Position numbers and translations under genes: made by a program. The notes beneath the pieces were generated by a model, which did not search any database, was not told the DNA's origin, and saw only the letters and a list, made by a program, of their open reading frames with translations. Shown piece after piece: positions 17,255-26,877 of a stretch of 64,000 nucleotides of DNA. How positions within the stretch are numbered: the first letter of the stretch is position 1; the number at the start of each line of letters is the position of its first letter. This DNA is from Pseudochrobactrum sp. sp1633 (lineage in GTDB: Bacteria > Pseudomonadota > Alphaproteobacteria > Rhizobiales > Rhizobiaceae), in assembly GCF_030376605.1 (NCBI RefSeq), contig NZ_JARRAE010000009.1, forward strand, positions 92,882 through 156,881, read 5' to 3'.

Positions 17255-17920
17255 ATGACAGGCAACAAAGAGTCACAGAATGGTCGCCACGGCGCCGGAC
17301 AGGATCCGGCAAAGCGTCAGAAAATTCTGGACGGTGCGCAAAATGTATTTCTGCGCATGGGGTTTGATGCTGCGAGTATGAATGACATCACCCGTGAAGC
17401 CGGTGTGTCCAAAAGCACGATCTATGTTTATTTCGAGAGCAAGGACGAATTGTTTGAAACGCTCTGCGAGCAACATCGCAGCGTTTTATTTTCGCAGATC
17501 GAGGCAATTAACGGCGACGCCCTGTCCAGTAAAGAGAGCCTGATTGCCTATGGCGTGGCGCTCGTTACGCTTGTCACATCAGATATGGTTATCAGCGCCC
17601 AGCGCACTATTCTCGGTGTCACAGAACGGAAACCGGAAATGGGTGTGCGTTTTTATGAACGCGGACCACGGCGCGGGCTGATGGTACTCAAAGCCTATAT
17701 TGAAAAGCTTGCCGAGCAAGGGATCATCCGCGTACCGGATGTGCAGCATGCAGCCTATCAACTGGCAGAACTGTTCCTTGCTGGCATCTATCGCCAACGA
17801 CTGTTCGCTTATATGGAAGAAGCTCCGACAGCAGAGCAAATCCGCTATAATGTTGAATCCGCAGTGAATATGTTCTTCGCGGCCTATGGTACGCAACCGG
17901 ATGCTCCTGAAGCCGGATAA
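17255..17920 (+). CDS. TetR/AcrR-family transcriptional regulator
   Basis: 221 residues. The N-terminal helix-turn-helix is KILDGAQNVFLRMGFDAASM, then DITREAGVSKSTIYVYFESKDELFETL in its usual order (about 25-70). The C-terminal part is a ligand-binding helical domain of the AcrR C-terminal type. It is transcribed away from emrAB, with palindromes in the shared 278-bp region, so it probably represses the pump genes and itself. A weak stem (CTGCAAT with ATTGCAG, 17958-17975) follows its stop and may end transcription. Confidence 0.88.
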   Translation: MTGNKESQNGRHGAGQDPAKRQKILDGAQNVFLRMGFDAASMNDITREAGVSKSTIYVYFESKDELFETLCEQHRSVLFSQIEAINGDALSSKESLIAYGVALVTLVTSDMVISAQRTILGVTERKPEMGVRFYERGPRRGLMVLKAYIEKLAEQGIIRVPDVQHAAYQLAELFLAGIYRQRLFAYMEEAPTAEQIRYNVESAVNMFFAAYGTQPDAPEAG

Positions 17921-18059
17921 CTCCGCTCCCGCTTCCCTCAACATCACTATGCGGCGACTGCAATTGTGATTGCAGCAATACAGATTTGCGCTACTCTGCC
18001 TCAAACAACAGTTTACGTTCAGGTCAATTGAACAGGCTGTGTAAAGGGGGAGAAAATGC

Positions 18060-18776
18060 ATGGCCGTCGGGAACACATCACAAACAACCAATAATCACTC
18101 TGCCGCAATGCTGGTCTATATGCTACTTGCTGCGGCAGCCATTACGGGTGCATTGCTTGGCGCTTCACTCAGTCCTGAATGGCGTTGGCTGCATTATCTC
18201 ACCAAGCCGACGGCTACGGCTTTCCTGCTGTTTCTGACTTTGCAGATTAAGCACCCTGCATCCCGCCATTATCGCAATGCAATTGCGCTCGGGCTGGCCT
18301 TTGCTATCGGCGGCGACTTCTTTCTGATGTTACCGGGGGATTATTTTCTGGCAGGCCTCATCTGCTTTCTGCTCACCCATTGTGCTTATATTTATGCACT
18401 GCTGTCCGATCATGCTGCGTTCAAGCCCGCTGTCTTTATCGGTTTTGCTGCCATTGCGCTGCTGATTATTTCCGGACTGTGGAACAGCCTGCCAGATGGT
18501 ATGCATATTCCGGTCGCCATTTATGCTATTGCATTGGCGCTGATGGCCGCACTGGCACTCAACCGCGCTATCAACATGACAATCGCTGACCGAAATACAA
18601 AACAGGCGGCCAAAATTGCGGCTTTTGGCGGTATCTTCTTTGTTATCAGTGATAGTATTCTGGCTTACGGGCGTTTTCGTTTTGATATACCGCTGAACCC
18701 GCTCTGGGTGCTCGGCACCTATTATACAGCGCAATGGTGTTTTGCCCGTTCTGTTTTAAGGGTTACAAATGACTGA
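18060..18776 (+). CDS. YhhN/TMEM86-family membrane protein (lysoplasmalogenase-like)
   Basis: 238 residues with about eight TM segments. Family hallmarks are KPTATAFLLFLTLQ in the first half, ALGLAFAIGGDFFLML (conserved GD), and GIFFVISDSILAYGRF (conserved SD) near the end. YhhN proteins are related to the TMEM86B lysoplasmalogenase, which hydrolyses the vinyl-ether bond of lysoplasmalogens and releases a fatty aldehyde. GGGGGAG lies 7 nt before the ATG at 18060. An out-of-frame ATG at 18056 is ignored. It overlaps the aldehyde dehydrogenase gene by 8 nt, which suggests linked function. Whether this bacterium has plasmalogens is unknown. Confidence 0.75.
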   Translation: MAVGNTSQTTNNHSAAMLVYMLLAAAAITGALLGASLSPEWRWLHYLTKPTATAFLLFLTLQIKHPASRHYRNAIALGLAFAIGGDFFLMLPGDYFLAGLICFLLTHCAYIYALLSDHAAFKPAVFIGFAAIALLIISGLWNSLPDGMHIPVAIYAIALALMAALALNRAINMTIADRNTKQAAKIAAFGGIFFVISDSILAYGRFRFDIPLNPLWVLGTYYTAQWCFARSVLRVTND

Positions 18777-20172
18777 GCAACTGAGCACAAATTTTGCGAT
18801 TTTGCGTGATGCATGGCTGCAAAACCGCCCTGATGAGCGGCAACGCCGCGAGGATTTGTTGCGGTTGCGCACAGCCTTCAAAGCCAGTCTGCCGCAGATG
18901 ACAGAAGCGATTTCACGCGATTTCGGCCACCGTTCCACCCATGAGAGCATGATGGCTGAAGCCGTGATTGTGCTGAAAGAAATTGACACTTCTCTGCGTC
19001 ATCTCAAAAAATGGATGAAACCACAAAGACGTAAAGCCGGATGGCAGTTCTGGCCTGCAAAAGCAGAAGTCCGCCATGTACCGCTGGGCGTTGTAGGCAT
19101 CATGTCACCGTGGAATTATCCGGTAAACCTGTCGCTCACACCACTGGTTTCCGCACTGGCTGCGGGCAATCATGTTTACATCAAACCATCCGAGCATACG
19201 CCGCATACCAATGCTTATCTCTGTCACCTGTTGCGCGAGATTTTTCCTGAAAACCGTGTGAACATTGCCCAAGGTGGTGCAGACATTGCCGCAGCTTTTT
19301 CTGCCCTGCCTTTTGATCATTTGTTTTTCACCGGCTCCGGTGCTGTGGGTAAAAAGGTTATGGCCGCAGCAGCCCGAAATCTGACACCCGTCACATTGGA
19401 GCTTGGCGGAAAATCACCCGCGCTGATTGCGCCCGATGCCGATCTTCCCAAAACCGTTGCCCGTATTCTCACAGGCAAGTTCTTCAATGCCGGACAAACC
19501 TGTATTGCGCCAGATTATGTGCTGCTGCCGGAGGCTCTACTTGAGGATTTTATTGCAGAGGTAAAGCAACAAACCAAACAGCGCTATTCCCGCCTCGACA
19601 GTCAACCGGACTACACTGCCATCATCAACGAAACCCAATATAAACGCCTCACAGGCCTGATTGATGACGCGAGTATACGCGGCCATAAAATTATCCCGCT
19701 CTTGTCACTGGATGATGAGCAGAAGGCAAAAGAATATCACATTCTGCCGCCCATGCTGGTGATTGAGCCATCCGATGACAGCGCCGTCATGCAGGAAGAG
19801 ATTTTCGGCCCCCTGCTACCGGTAAAAACCTATCCATCTTATGATGGGGCGATCCGCTTCATCACCACACGTGACCGTCCGCTGGCGCTGTATTGCTTCA
19901 GCAAAAACCATGAGAACATCGAGCGTGCGCTTTCACATATCGTTGCCGGCAGTGTCTGCATCAATGATACGCTTTACCAGTTTGCTTGCGCCGATTTGCC
20001 ATTCGGCGGCGTGGGCATGAGCGGCATGGGGCATTATCACGGTGAGGAAGGGTTCAAAACCTTTTCAAAAGCCATGCCTGTTCTGCACAAATACAATCCG
20101 GCAGCGACCGATTATCTGCACCCGCCCTATGGCAGATTTGCCAATTTTATCATCCGTCTGCTAACCAGATAA
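18769..20172 (+). CDS. Aldehyde dehydrogenase (coniferyl/fatty-aldehyde type, ALDH3-like)
   Basis: 467 residues, short like ALDH3/coniferyl-aldehyde dehydrogenases. PWNYPVNLSLTPL is the cofactor-region motif, LELGGKSPAL carries the general-base Glu211, and FFNAGQTCIAPDYVL carries the nucleophile Cys245. The C-terminal GMGHYHGEEGFKTFS motif is also typical. There is no signal peptide. A Pro-rich, hydrophobic C-terminus (LHPPYGRFANFIIRLLTR) resembles the membrane-seeking tail of fatty-aldehyde dehydrogenases. It oxidises aldehydes to acids with NAD(P)+. Its start overlaps the YhhN gene by 8 nt, so it may remove aldehydes that protein releases (inference). Confidence 0.85.
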   Translation: MTEQLSTNFAILRDAWLQNRPDERQRREDLLRLRTAFKASLPQMTEAISRDFGHRSTHESMMAEAVIVLKEIDTSLRHLKKWMKPQRRKAGWQFWPAKAEVRHVPLGVVGIMSPWNYPVNLSLTPLVSALAAGNHVYIKPSEHTPHTNAYLCHLLREIFPENRVNIAQGGADIAAAFSALPFDHLFFTGSGAVGKKVMAAAARNLTPVTLELGGKSPALIAPDADLPKTVARILTGKFFNAGQTCIAPDYVLLPEALLEDFIAEVKQQTKQRYSRLDSQPDYTAIINETQYKRLTGLIDDASIRGHKIIPLLSLDDEQKAKEYHILPPMLVIEPSDDSAVMQEEIFGPLLPVKTYPSYDGAIRFITTRDRPLALYCFSKNHENIERALSHIVAGSVCINDTLYQFACADLPFGGVGMSGMGHYHGEEGFKTFSKAMPVLHKYNPAATDYLHPPYGRFANFIIRLLTR

Positions 20173-20181
20173 TCCGCACAA

Positions 20182-20216
20182 AAAAGCCCCGCCTGAAATG
20201 CTCCGGCGGGGCTTTT
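20182..20216. terminator. Bidirectional rho-independent terminator
   Basis: Arms AAAAGCCCCGCC (20182-20193) and GGCGGGGCTTTT (20205-20216) with an 11-nt loop, between the ALDH gene and the convergent macroglobulin gene. Confidence 0.88.
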
Positions 20217-20230
20217 ATATTTTAACCGGC

Positions 20231-23200
20231 TTATTGGGCTGGCTGCACTTCCATCATGCCCTTTGCGCCGCGGGCAAAATATTGCGGACGATACATATCT
20301 TCCACATAGGGTGCCGGATGTGCATAGGTTCCGGGCGTAACTGCCCGCACGATATAAGCAACAGTATATTCACGGGCATTGCCGCCACTGCTGTCAAAGG
20401 CAGCCACAAAACGATCACTGCGGAACTCGCTATGGGCAACCGAAGTCGCTCCCAGCCAGCCGAAATTGCTCAAATCCGCACTGTTCACAACGCGCGGATT
20501 GTCAATTTCAAATCCGGCAGGCAGCAAATCCGTCACCAGCACGCGTGAAGCCCAGTTATTGGCTTCAGCCACTTTCAGAACAACCACATAACGCTCATTC
20601 TGCTGAGCCGCGGAGACACTGATCTCTTCACCATCCAGCGTGTAATAGCTGCGTGCAATGGTAAAGCCATCACCACCGGCAGGAGGCGCTTCCACAGGCG
20701 TGGCAATCGTTGTGATCACTGCCGTTACCGGCTTATCACCGGTATTACCAATAGTGACCGGAGATACTTCAAGCTCTTCCCCTGTCAGACGCTCAGACAT
20801 TGCTCCCTGACGCGCTTCACCATTCAGCGAAAGTGTCAGATTGGCATCTTCGTCTTTCAGCCCCTTGGCAGCCAGAAGCAGCCATGCCTGCTCCTGCGTG
20901 CTGGTATAGCGGGTAGAGTTGCTCAGGCCACCCACCAGCTTGGTCAGCTCCGGTACGATTGACGGTACCGGACGGCTTTCCGCAGCCAGTGCTAGAATAG
21001 CCGCTCCGTCACGCAGGTTCGAACCATAGTCCGACCGCGCCCACGAGATATTGCCCTTATTTGCAAGGCGGTAGGCCGAGGCAAAAGCCTGTTCAGAACG
21101 GGCACCGTCACCGTAAAGCGCAAGACTTGCACCGAGCTGGGCACGGGACAACGGCGTTGCGAATTCTTCAAGTCGGGTATCTACGTAATAACGCAGATCC
21201 GCAATGGAAGCACGGCGGTTGCGTGACAGGACATAGAAGGCATAGGCAATAGCATTGCCATTGTCCTTGATTGAAACATCATAGGCCAGAGCATTCTGCA
21301 GATTATCCAGTGCCAGCACCATAGCCTGCTGCGGAACCGCATAATTCTGCTCACGGGCACGGGTCAGGAAATCCGTCACATAGGCATCGAGCCACAGGTC
21401 ACCGCTATCCGGCGACCAGAGACCAAAGCTGCCTGAAGACGACTGATTATTCAGCACCTTGTAAACTGACTCCTGAATGCGCTCGCGCAGTTCCTCCTCG
21501 GTGTCTTTCATCGGCATACCGGCCTGCTTGGCCAGTTCGCTCATATAGAGCAGCGGCAAAGCGCGGCTGGCTGTCTGTTCGGTACAGCCATAAGGGTAAC
21601 GATCCAGCGCAGTCAGCATGCCCGGAATATCAAAACCTGAAGCATTGGACACATTAATGCTCACCGAAGCACCGTCCATACGCTGATCAGCCAACAACTC
21701 TTTGTTGATGATGAGAGAACCGTTGACGGCAGCAAGCGTTACTTCCTTACGTGTGGTTTCCGGCAGAGAAGACGCCCGCACCGGCAGGATCAGATCCTGC
21801 GAGATGCTCAATCCGCTTTCATGGGTCAGCTGAACTGTCAGTTCTGCAATACCTGCTTTTTCAGCTTTCAAAGGCAAAGTCAGATGTGTCTTCTGCCCCT
21901 GTGCCAGCGTAATCGCGGAAGGTGCCTGTTCCTGCGGAACAGCAACCAGACCGGTACTGACAACGCTTACAGTGTAATTTCCGGCAGGGCCGTCTGTGTT
22001 GGCGATATCCAGACGCAGCTGCGCCTGATCTTCCGGTGCCATGAATTTTGGCAGAGCAGAGGTAATCACCACCGGATCGCGGATAATCACGTCAGATTGC
22101 GCATTGCCGACAGCGGTTTTCGTCCATGCCACAGCGCTGATCCGCGCCGTTCCGTTGAACTGCGGAATATCAAAGCTGACATTGGCCTTGCCGTCTGCAC
22201 CGACCTCAACAGGACCAGCAAAGAAGGCGACCAGTTTTTCAGTCGGAGGGGAACCTTCAGCAGCCATCTGTGCACCGTCACCACCAGTGCGCAAACGTCC
22301 CATTGATCCAAGCGAACCATCAATCAGACGGCCGTAAAGATCACGGATTTCAAGACCGAGCTGACGCTGGCCGAAATACCAGCCCGCAGGATCTGCCGGT
22401 TTGTGATTGGTCAGATTGAGAATGCCGACATCCACAGCCGAGATCATGACAAAAGCCTGATCACCGGACTTCAGCCCGCCGATGGATACCGGAATTGTCA
22501 AAGGTTTGCGCGGCTCGGTTTTCTCCGGTGCTTCAATGCGCACAGAAAGTTTGCGCTCAGCGGGATCAACCGCCAGCCAGCGAATGCCAATGGCACGCGC
22601 AGGCATACGGGTTTCCTGTGCTTCGCCCGGACGATAAAGGCTGGCAGTAATATAAGCGCCTGCGCCCCATTCACCACTCACCGGAATCTCAACTTCCGCA
22701 CCCTCAGCAGAAACCGAAACGGTTTTGGTCATCAGCAGACTGTCGGCGCCGACAGTGACCAGCAGCTCACCGGCAAAACGCGGTGAGATTTTCAGCTTGG
22801 CAGTTTCACCGTCTTTATAAATGTCTTTGTCCAGCGCAACTTCCAGGCCATCAGGCGTTTCAGTAGAACGCGCCTCGACATACCAGCCTGCATCAAACTC
22901 AATGCTAGTCTGCGGGCCGTCAGGATCAGATGTTGCAACCTCAAGGCGATAACGTCCCCACTGCACAGGAACCTGTACAGCACCGGCATTCTGCTCACTC
23001 ACGGAAACCGTGCCGTCTGCCACCTTTTTCGTATAGGTAACCGGCTCATAGTTCCATGAACTGCCGCTGCGATACCACTGATAATTACGCTCAACCTTGA
23101 TCAGCGACCATTCCAGTCCTTCTTCAGCCAAACGCTTACCATCGGCATCACTGAGAATAACCGAGAACTGCGCATTGCTGTTTTCAGGCAGGCTTTCGCT

Positions 23201-25729
23201 GTCAAATTCAGGCTTGATACCGATCATGGCACTGTCGGAGGCAACCGGTAAAGTCAGCTTGCGCTCAACCGCGCGGCCGCCGCCTTCACGCATGCGCACA
23301 ACAATATCCGCATTCAGACGCTGTGTTGTCACCGGTAGGTCATTCAGCAGCACCGGAATTTCGGCCTTGCCCTGCTCATCCAGAACCGGCAGATCATCCA
23401 GCGTAATGCGTGTATCTTCCGGCTGTTCTTCATCCGCCAGACCGAAAACATATTTCGGGAACAGCTCCCATGTACGGGTCGGGCGGATATTAACTTCACC
23501 CTCAAGGGTCAGACCAGCAGCCGGTGCACCATAAAGATAACGGCCGTCAACTTTAACCACAGCTGCATCCCCGGCCTGAATTTCCTTCACATCCGATGTC
23601 AGGTCAAATTCCGTGCGATCCGGCACAAAATCCTCAACCAGAAACTGCTTTTCCGACAGCGGCGAAGCTTTAGGATCGCTCAGAATACGCAAAGTCCAGG
23701 TGCCGCGCATGGCATTATCCGCCAGCGGCAATTCCACGGCATGGCCACCAGCTGCCTGTGATGTGCTGACAATCGCACGGTCTTCCACACCATCCGGACG
23801 CAGAAAAGAGAAGGTCAGCGGTAAATTATCAACGGCCTTTGCAGCACCGTCACGCACTAATGCTGCCGCATGTACAGTCTCACCGGTGCGGTAGATACCA
23901 CGCTCAGTCCAGCCATAAACATCCAGTGCTCCCGGCGCAGGGCGGCCTGTCACACCACGATCGGAAAGGTCAAAACCGGCGCGTTTCATATCGAGAAACA
24001 CATAGTCTTCCTCGCCATTATCACCCTTGCTGCGGGCAGTCAGAATGGCAGGCGCCATCGCGGCTGTACCGCGCATCAAACCAGCGGTGAAGGTCGCACG
24101 GCCATCGCTGTCGGTGGTCGCAGTACCCAGCACTTCATTATTGGCGGCCAGCAATTGCAGTTCCACACCATTCAGCGGTTTGGCTGTTGCCAGAGAACGG
24201 GCAAAAACATTCAGACCATCTTCACCGGCAAAAGTTGCAAGGCCGGTATCGGACACCAGAAACCACTGTGTGGCCTGCGAGCTCCAATATTCCGACTTAT
24301 CGCCTGAAGCCTTGGCGGTCATGATATAAATGCCGGGTTTGCGTTTCGGCAGCGCTTCATCAACCGGAAAGGCTGATACGATTTCCTTATTCAGATCGCT
24401 CTCAACATCCAGCTTGCCGGTATAAACCTTTTCGCCGAGCGAGCTTACGATCTGCGATGTTGCATAACCATCCAGCTGGCCAAAGAAACTGATACCGTCC
24501 ATCGACTGTGTGAGCGCGCGCTCACCAACGCGGTAAATTTCAAGATCAATGGTTTTCACGTTGATGCTAACGACAGGAATACCGCGACGCATGGTGCTTG
24601 GCAGCACAAAAGCATCGCCGTTGAAACGCACTGTCGGCGCACGGTCACGGATATAGATATTCAGAGCAACAGGCGCTTCGATCATCTCACCGATTGCCGC
24701 AGGCAGACCGGAACGCAAACCAATGCGGTAATTCTTGCCGTGCTGCAAACCCTCGATACAAATCTGCCGGTCTTTCGCTTCCACACCTTTCGGCGTTGCA
24801 TCATCAACGGTCACAAAAGAAGCATAATCAATGCCGCTTTTCATCAGCGCTTCAGAGAGCTGAATACAAACCCGCGGGCTGGCGCTGTCGCTGTCAACGG
24901 TATGATCGACAACACGGAAACCCTTGCGGGCGCGCAGTTCTTCATAGGCCGCATTAACCGAGGCAGAGTTTTGAAGAGCAAGGCTGGCTTTATAGCTGTC
25001 CAGTGCAGGACGGAAATTCTCACGAAGCACCAGCGCCTTGGCCAGATTACTCAAAGCCTCAGCACGGTCGGAAACCGTGCGGCTCAGCTGATAGGCAACC
25101 ACAGCGGAGGAGGTAGCCGCGCGTTTGATCTGCCAATTGGCCTCATTACTTTGCGCTGCGGAAAGCGTTGCGCGGCTCAAGCCCTGCCAGACTGCACTGT
25201 TTTCTTTGGCAAGCGGAACAATACGGGCAAAATCAATCAGCGCTGAACCTGCATCACCGGATTCCAGAACACGCTGTGCATCGCGCAATAATGCGGCTGC
25301 ATCACCTGATGGTTTATCTGCTGTACTCAGCTGATTGCGATAGGTGCGTGCTTCATCCAGTATGCTAGCCGGCACAAAGCTCAACGGTGCCGGTGCACCG
25401 ATCTCTGCCTGTGCAGCCACATCCACAACTTTACCGGCAACAGCACCGTCAAAACTGCTCAGCTGGTTATAGTCGGATTTCAGGAAACACCATTTGGCCT
25501 TCACATTATAAGTGAAAGCGCGGCATTCATCGTCTTTGAGGCAGATATTCTCACACTGGCCGAGACTGACATCTTTTTCCGTGCGCAGATCAAAACCGGG
25601 ATAATCACCGTTCTGCGTTGTTTCGATCGTCCTTGTTCCGTTTTGGGCAGTCTGCGCCAATGAAGGCTGAACAGACAAGGTAAGCGCTGCGGACATGAAA
25701 AGGCCAGCAAAGACAGCACGGATCGACAT
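20231..25729 (-). CDS. Bacterial alpha-2-macroglobulin with PAN/apple-like N-terminal module
   Basis: 1,832 residues, a periplasmic protease trap. The Sec signal peptide (residues 1 to about 25, ending SLAQ-T) has no lipobox, unlike the lipoprotein YfhM. Residues 40-100 form a small Cys-rich PAN/apple-like module (Cys59, 63, 69, 81; ECRAFTYNVKAKWC). Macroglobulin MG repeats and a bait-like region follow. The thioester motif YGCTEQTASRALPLLYM is intact (Cys1382, Gln1385) and heads a TED helical domain. Such proteins covalently capture attacking proteases in the periplasm. In many genomes this gene sits beside pbpC, but here pbpC lies about 22 kb away. It stands alone on the minus strand. Confidence 0.88.
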   Translation of the reverse strand: MSIRAVFAGLFMSAALTLSVQPSLAQTAQNGTRTIETTQNGDYPGFDLRTEKDVSLGQCENICLKDDECRAFTYNVKAKWCFLKSDYNQLSSFDGAVAGKVVDVAAQAEIGAPAPLSFVPASILDEARTYRNQLSTADKPSGDAAALLRDAQRVLESGDAGSALIDFARIVPLAKENSAVWQGLSRATLSAAQSNEANWQIKRAATSSAVVAYQLSRTVSDRAEALSNLAKALVLRENFRPALDSYKASLALQNSASVNAAYEELRARKGFRVVDHTVDSDSASPRVCIQLSEALMKSGIDYASFVTVDDATPKGVEAKDRQICIEGLQHGKNYRIGLRSGLPAAIGEMIEAPVALNIYIRDRAPTVRFNGDAFVLPSTMRRGIPVVSINVKTIDLEIYRVGERALTQSMDGISFFGQLDGYATSQIVSSLGEKVYTGKLDVESDLNKEIVSAFPVDEALPKRKPGIYIMTAKASGDKSEYWSSQATQWFLVSDTGLATFAGEDGLNVFARSLATAKPLNGVELQLLAANNEVLGTATTDSDGRATFTAGLMRGTAAMAPAILTARSKGDNGEEDYVFLDMKRAGFDLSDRGVTGRPAPGALDVYGWTERGIYRTGETVHAAALVRDGAAKAVDNLPLTFSFLRPDGVEDRAIVSTSQAAGGHAVELPLADNAMRGTWTLRILSDPKASPLSEKQFLVEDFVPDRTEFDLTSDVKEIQAGDAAVVKVDGRYLYGAPAAGLTLEGEVNIRPTRTWELFPKYVFGLADEEQPEDTRITLDDLPVLDEQGKAEIPVLLNDLPVTTQRLNADIVVRMREGGGRAVERKLTLPVASDSAMIGIKPEFDSESLPENSNAQFSVILSDADGKRLAEEGLEWSLIKVERNYQWYRSGSSWNYEPVTYTKKVADGTVSVSEQNAGAVQVPVQWGRYRLEVATSDPDGPQTSIEFDAGWYVEARSTETPDGLEVALDKDIYKDGETAKLKISPRFAGELLVTVGADSLLMTKTVSVSAEGAEVEIPVSGEWGAGAYITASLYRPGEAQETRMPARAIGIRWLAVDPAERKLSVRIEAPEKTEPRKPLTIPVSIGGLKSGDQAFVMISAVDVGILNLTNHKPADPAGWYFGQRQLGLEIRDLYGRLIDGSLGSMGRLRTGGDGAQMAAEGSPPTEKLVAFFAGPVEVGADGKANVSFDIPQFNGTARISAVAWTKTAVGNAQSDVIIRDPVVITSALPKFMAPEDQAQLRLDIANTDGPAGNYTVSVVSTGLVAVPQEQAPSAITLAQGQKTHLTLPLKAEKAGIAELTVQLTHESGLSISQDLILPVRASSLPETTRKEVTLAAVNGSLIINKELLADQRMDGASVSINVSNASGFDIPGMLTALDRYPYGCTEQTASRALPLLYMSELAKQAGMPMKDTEEELRERIQESVYKVLNNQSSSGSFGLWSPDSGDLWLDAYVTDFLTRAREQNYAVPQQAMVLALDNLQNALAYDVSIKDNGNAIAYAFYVLSRNRRASIADLRYYVDTRLEEFATPLSRAQLGASLALYGDGARSEQAFASAYRLANKGNISWARSDYGSNLRDGAAILALAAESRPVPSIVPELTKLVGGLSNSTRYTSTQEQAWLLLAAKGLKDEDANLTLSLNGEARQGAMSERLTGEELEVSPVTIGNTGDKPVTAVITTIATPVEAPPAGGDGFTIARSYYTLDGEEISVSAAQQNERYVVVLKVAEANNWASRVLVTDLLPAGFEIDNPRVVNSADLSNFGWLGATSVAHSEFRSDRFVAAFDSSGGNAREYTVAYIVRAVTPGTYAHPAPYVEDMYRPQYFARGAKGMMEVQPAQ

Positions 25730-25814
25730 CGGGATTCTCCGGTCAATTGAATTTTAAACCAGCATGAAACCTGCAAGCCACCTCTTGTCAAGTCAACTAT
25801 ACCGATAGGGAAAA

Positions 25815-25832
25815 GGAAATTTAAGTATTTCC
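25815..25832. promoter_or_regulatory. Small inverted repeat between macroglobulin and lysR genes
   Basis: GGAAAT (25815-25820) and ATTTCC (25827-25832) flank 6 nt in the 185-224 bp divergent region. It could be a LysR operator or chance. No other signal is evident there. Confidence 0.25.
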
Positions 25833-25953
25833 CAAACAAAAAAATCTATTCAAATCCGTATGTTCCGCATATTTCAGATGACCTTGCTTCTGATTTATTC
25901 TAAAAGTAAATCACTTGTTTAAAGACAAAAATACTCTGGTGCGGATTTTTTCT

Positions 25954-26877
25954 ATGGAATTGAAGTGGCTCGAGGATTTCCTCTGCCTGTCGCAGCATCT
26001 GAACTTTTCCCGGGCGGCCAATGAGCGAAATGTCACGCAATCCGCATTGTCGCGCCGCATCAGGCAACTTGAGGCATGGGTCGGCGTACCGCTGATCGAC
26101 CGCTCTACTTATCCCATTCGTCTGACCCTTGCCGGACAGAGTTTTTTGCACCGCGCCCATGATGCCGTCGGCCTTCTCACCCATGCCCGTGATGAGCTGA
26201 GCGCACGCTATACGCCAATGCTTGAGGTGTTGTCTTTTGCAACCCTCAACACATTATCGCTCACATTTTTCCCCGCACTTATGGCAGAAATTGAGAAGAA
26301 CGGAGATAATTTCAGAACCCGTTTTTCCGATCCGCATCCCTCATTTCTCGGCAATGTCTCAACACTGCTCAACGGAAATTGTGATTTTTTACTGACTTAT
26401 GCCCATCCGTCCGTCAGCCAGATGGATGATCTGAGGAATTTTCCTTATCTGTCGCTCGGCCACGAAAAAGTCATTCCCGTTTGCGCGGCCGACACCGCAG
26501 GTCAGCCGTTGCACTGCCTGAAAAACGGAACATTACCGACTGAATATCTTCGCTACCGCAATACGACATTCTTTGCTCAGGTTCTCGATCCGCTTGTCGA
26601 AAACCGTGGTTTAAAACTCAATATGGTCTATGAAAACGGTATGGCAGTTGGTTTGAAAGCTATGGCTGTGTCCGGTCAGGGCGTTGCATGGATTCCACAG
26701 AGCCTGATGCCCGATGAATGGAAACGGGGCATACTCGTTAGAGCGGGCACAGAAGACTATGACCTCGATGTGGAAATCCGCATTTATCGGTCGCAGCGTT
26801 TTCGCACCGACTATGCTGAGCGCTTCTGGCGACGCGCATCAGCACTCGCCGCCAGAGAGATCAATATACTTAGCTAA
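25954..26877 (+). CDS. LysR-family transcriptional regulator
   Basis: 307 residues from ATG 25954 (MELKWLEDFLCLSQHLNFS). A TTG at 25915 would add 13 residues with no family match. The helix-turn-helix is RAANERNVTQSALSRRIRQL with EAWVGVPLIDRS after it. The C-terminal substrate-binding fold is less conserved. It converges on the MmgE/PrpD gene with a 4-nt overlap (26874-26877), so it may regulate the large peptide operon at a distance or the macroglobulin gene, from which it diverges. The inducer is unknown. Confidence 0.85.
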   Translation: MELKWLEDFLCLSQHLNFSRAANERNVTQSALSRRIRQLEAWVGVPLIDRSTYPIRLTLAGQSFLHRAHDAVGLLTHARDELSARYTPMLEVLSFATLNTLSLTFFPALMAEIEKNGDNFRTRFSDPHPSFLGNVSTLLNGNCDFLLTYAHPSVSQMDDLRNFPYLSLGHEKVIPVCAADTAGQPLHCLKNGTLPTEYLRYRNTTFFAQVLDPLVENRGLKLNMVYENGMAVGLKAMAVSGQGVAWIPQSLMPDEWKRGILVRAGTEDYDLDVEIRIYRSQRFRTDYAERFWRRASALAAREINILS

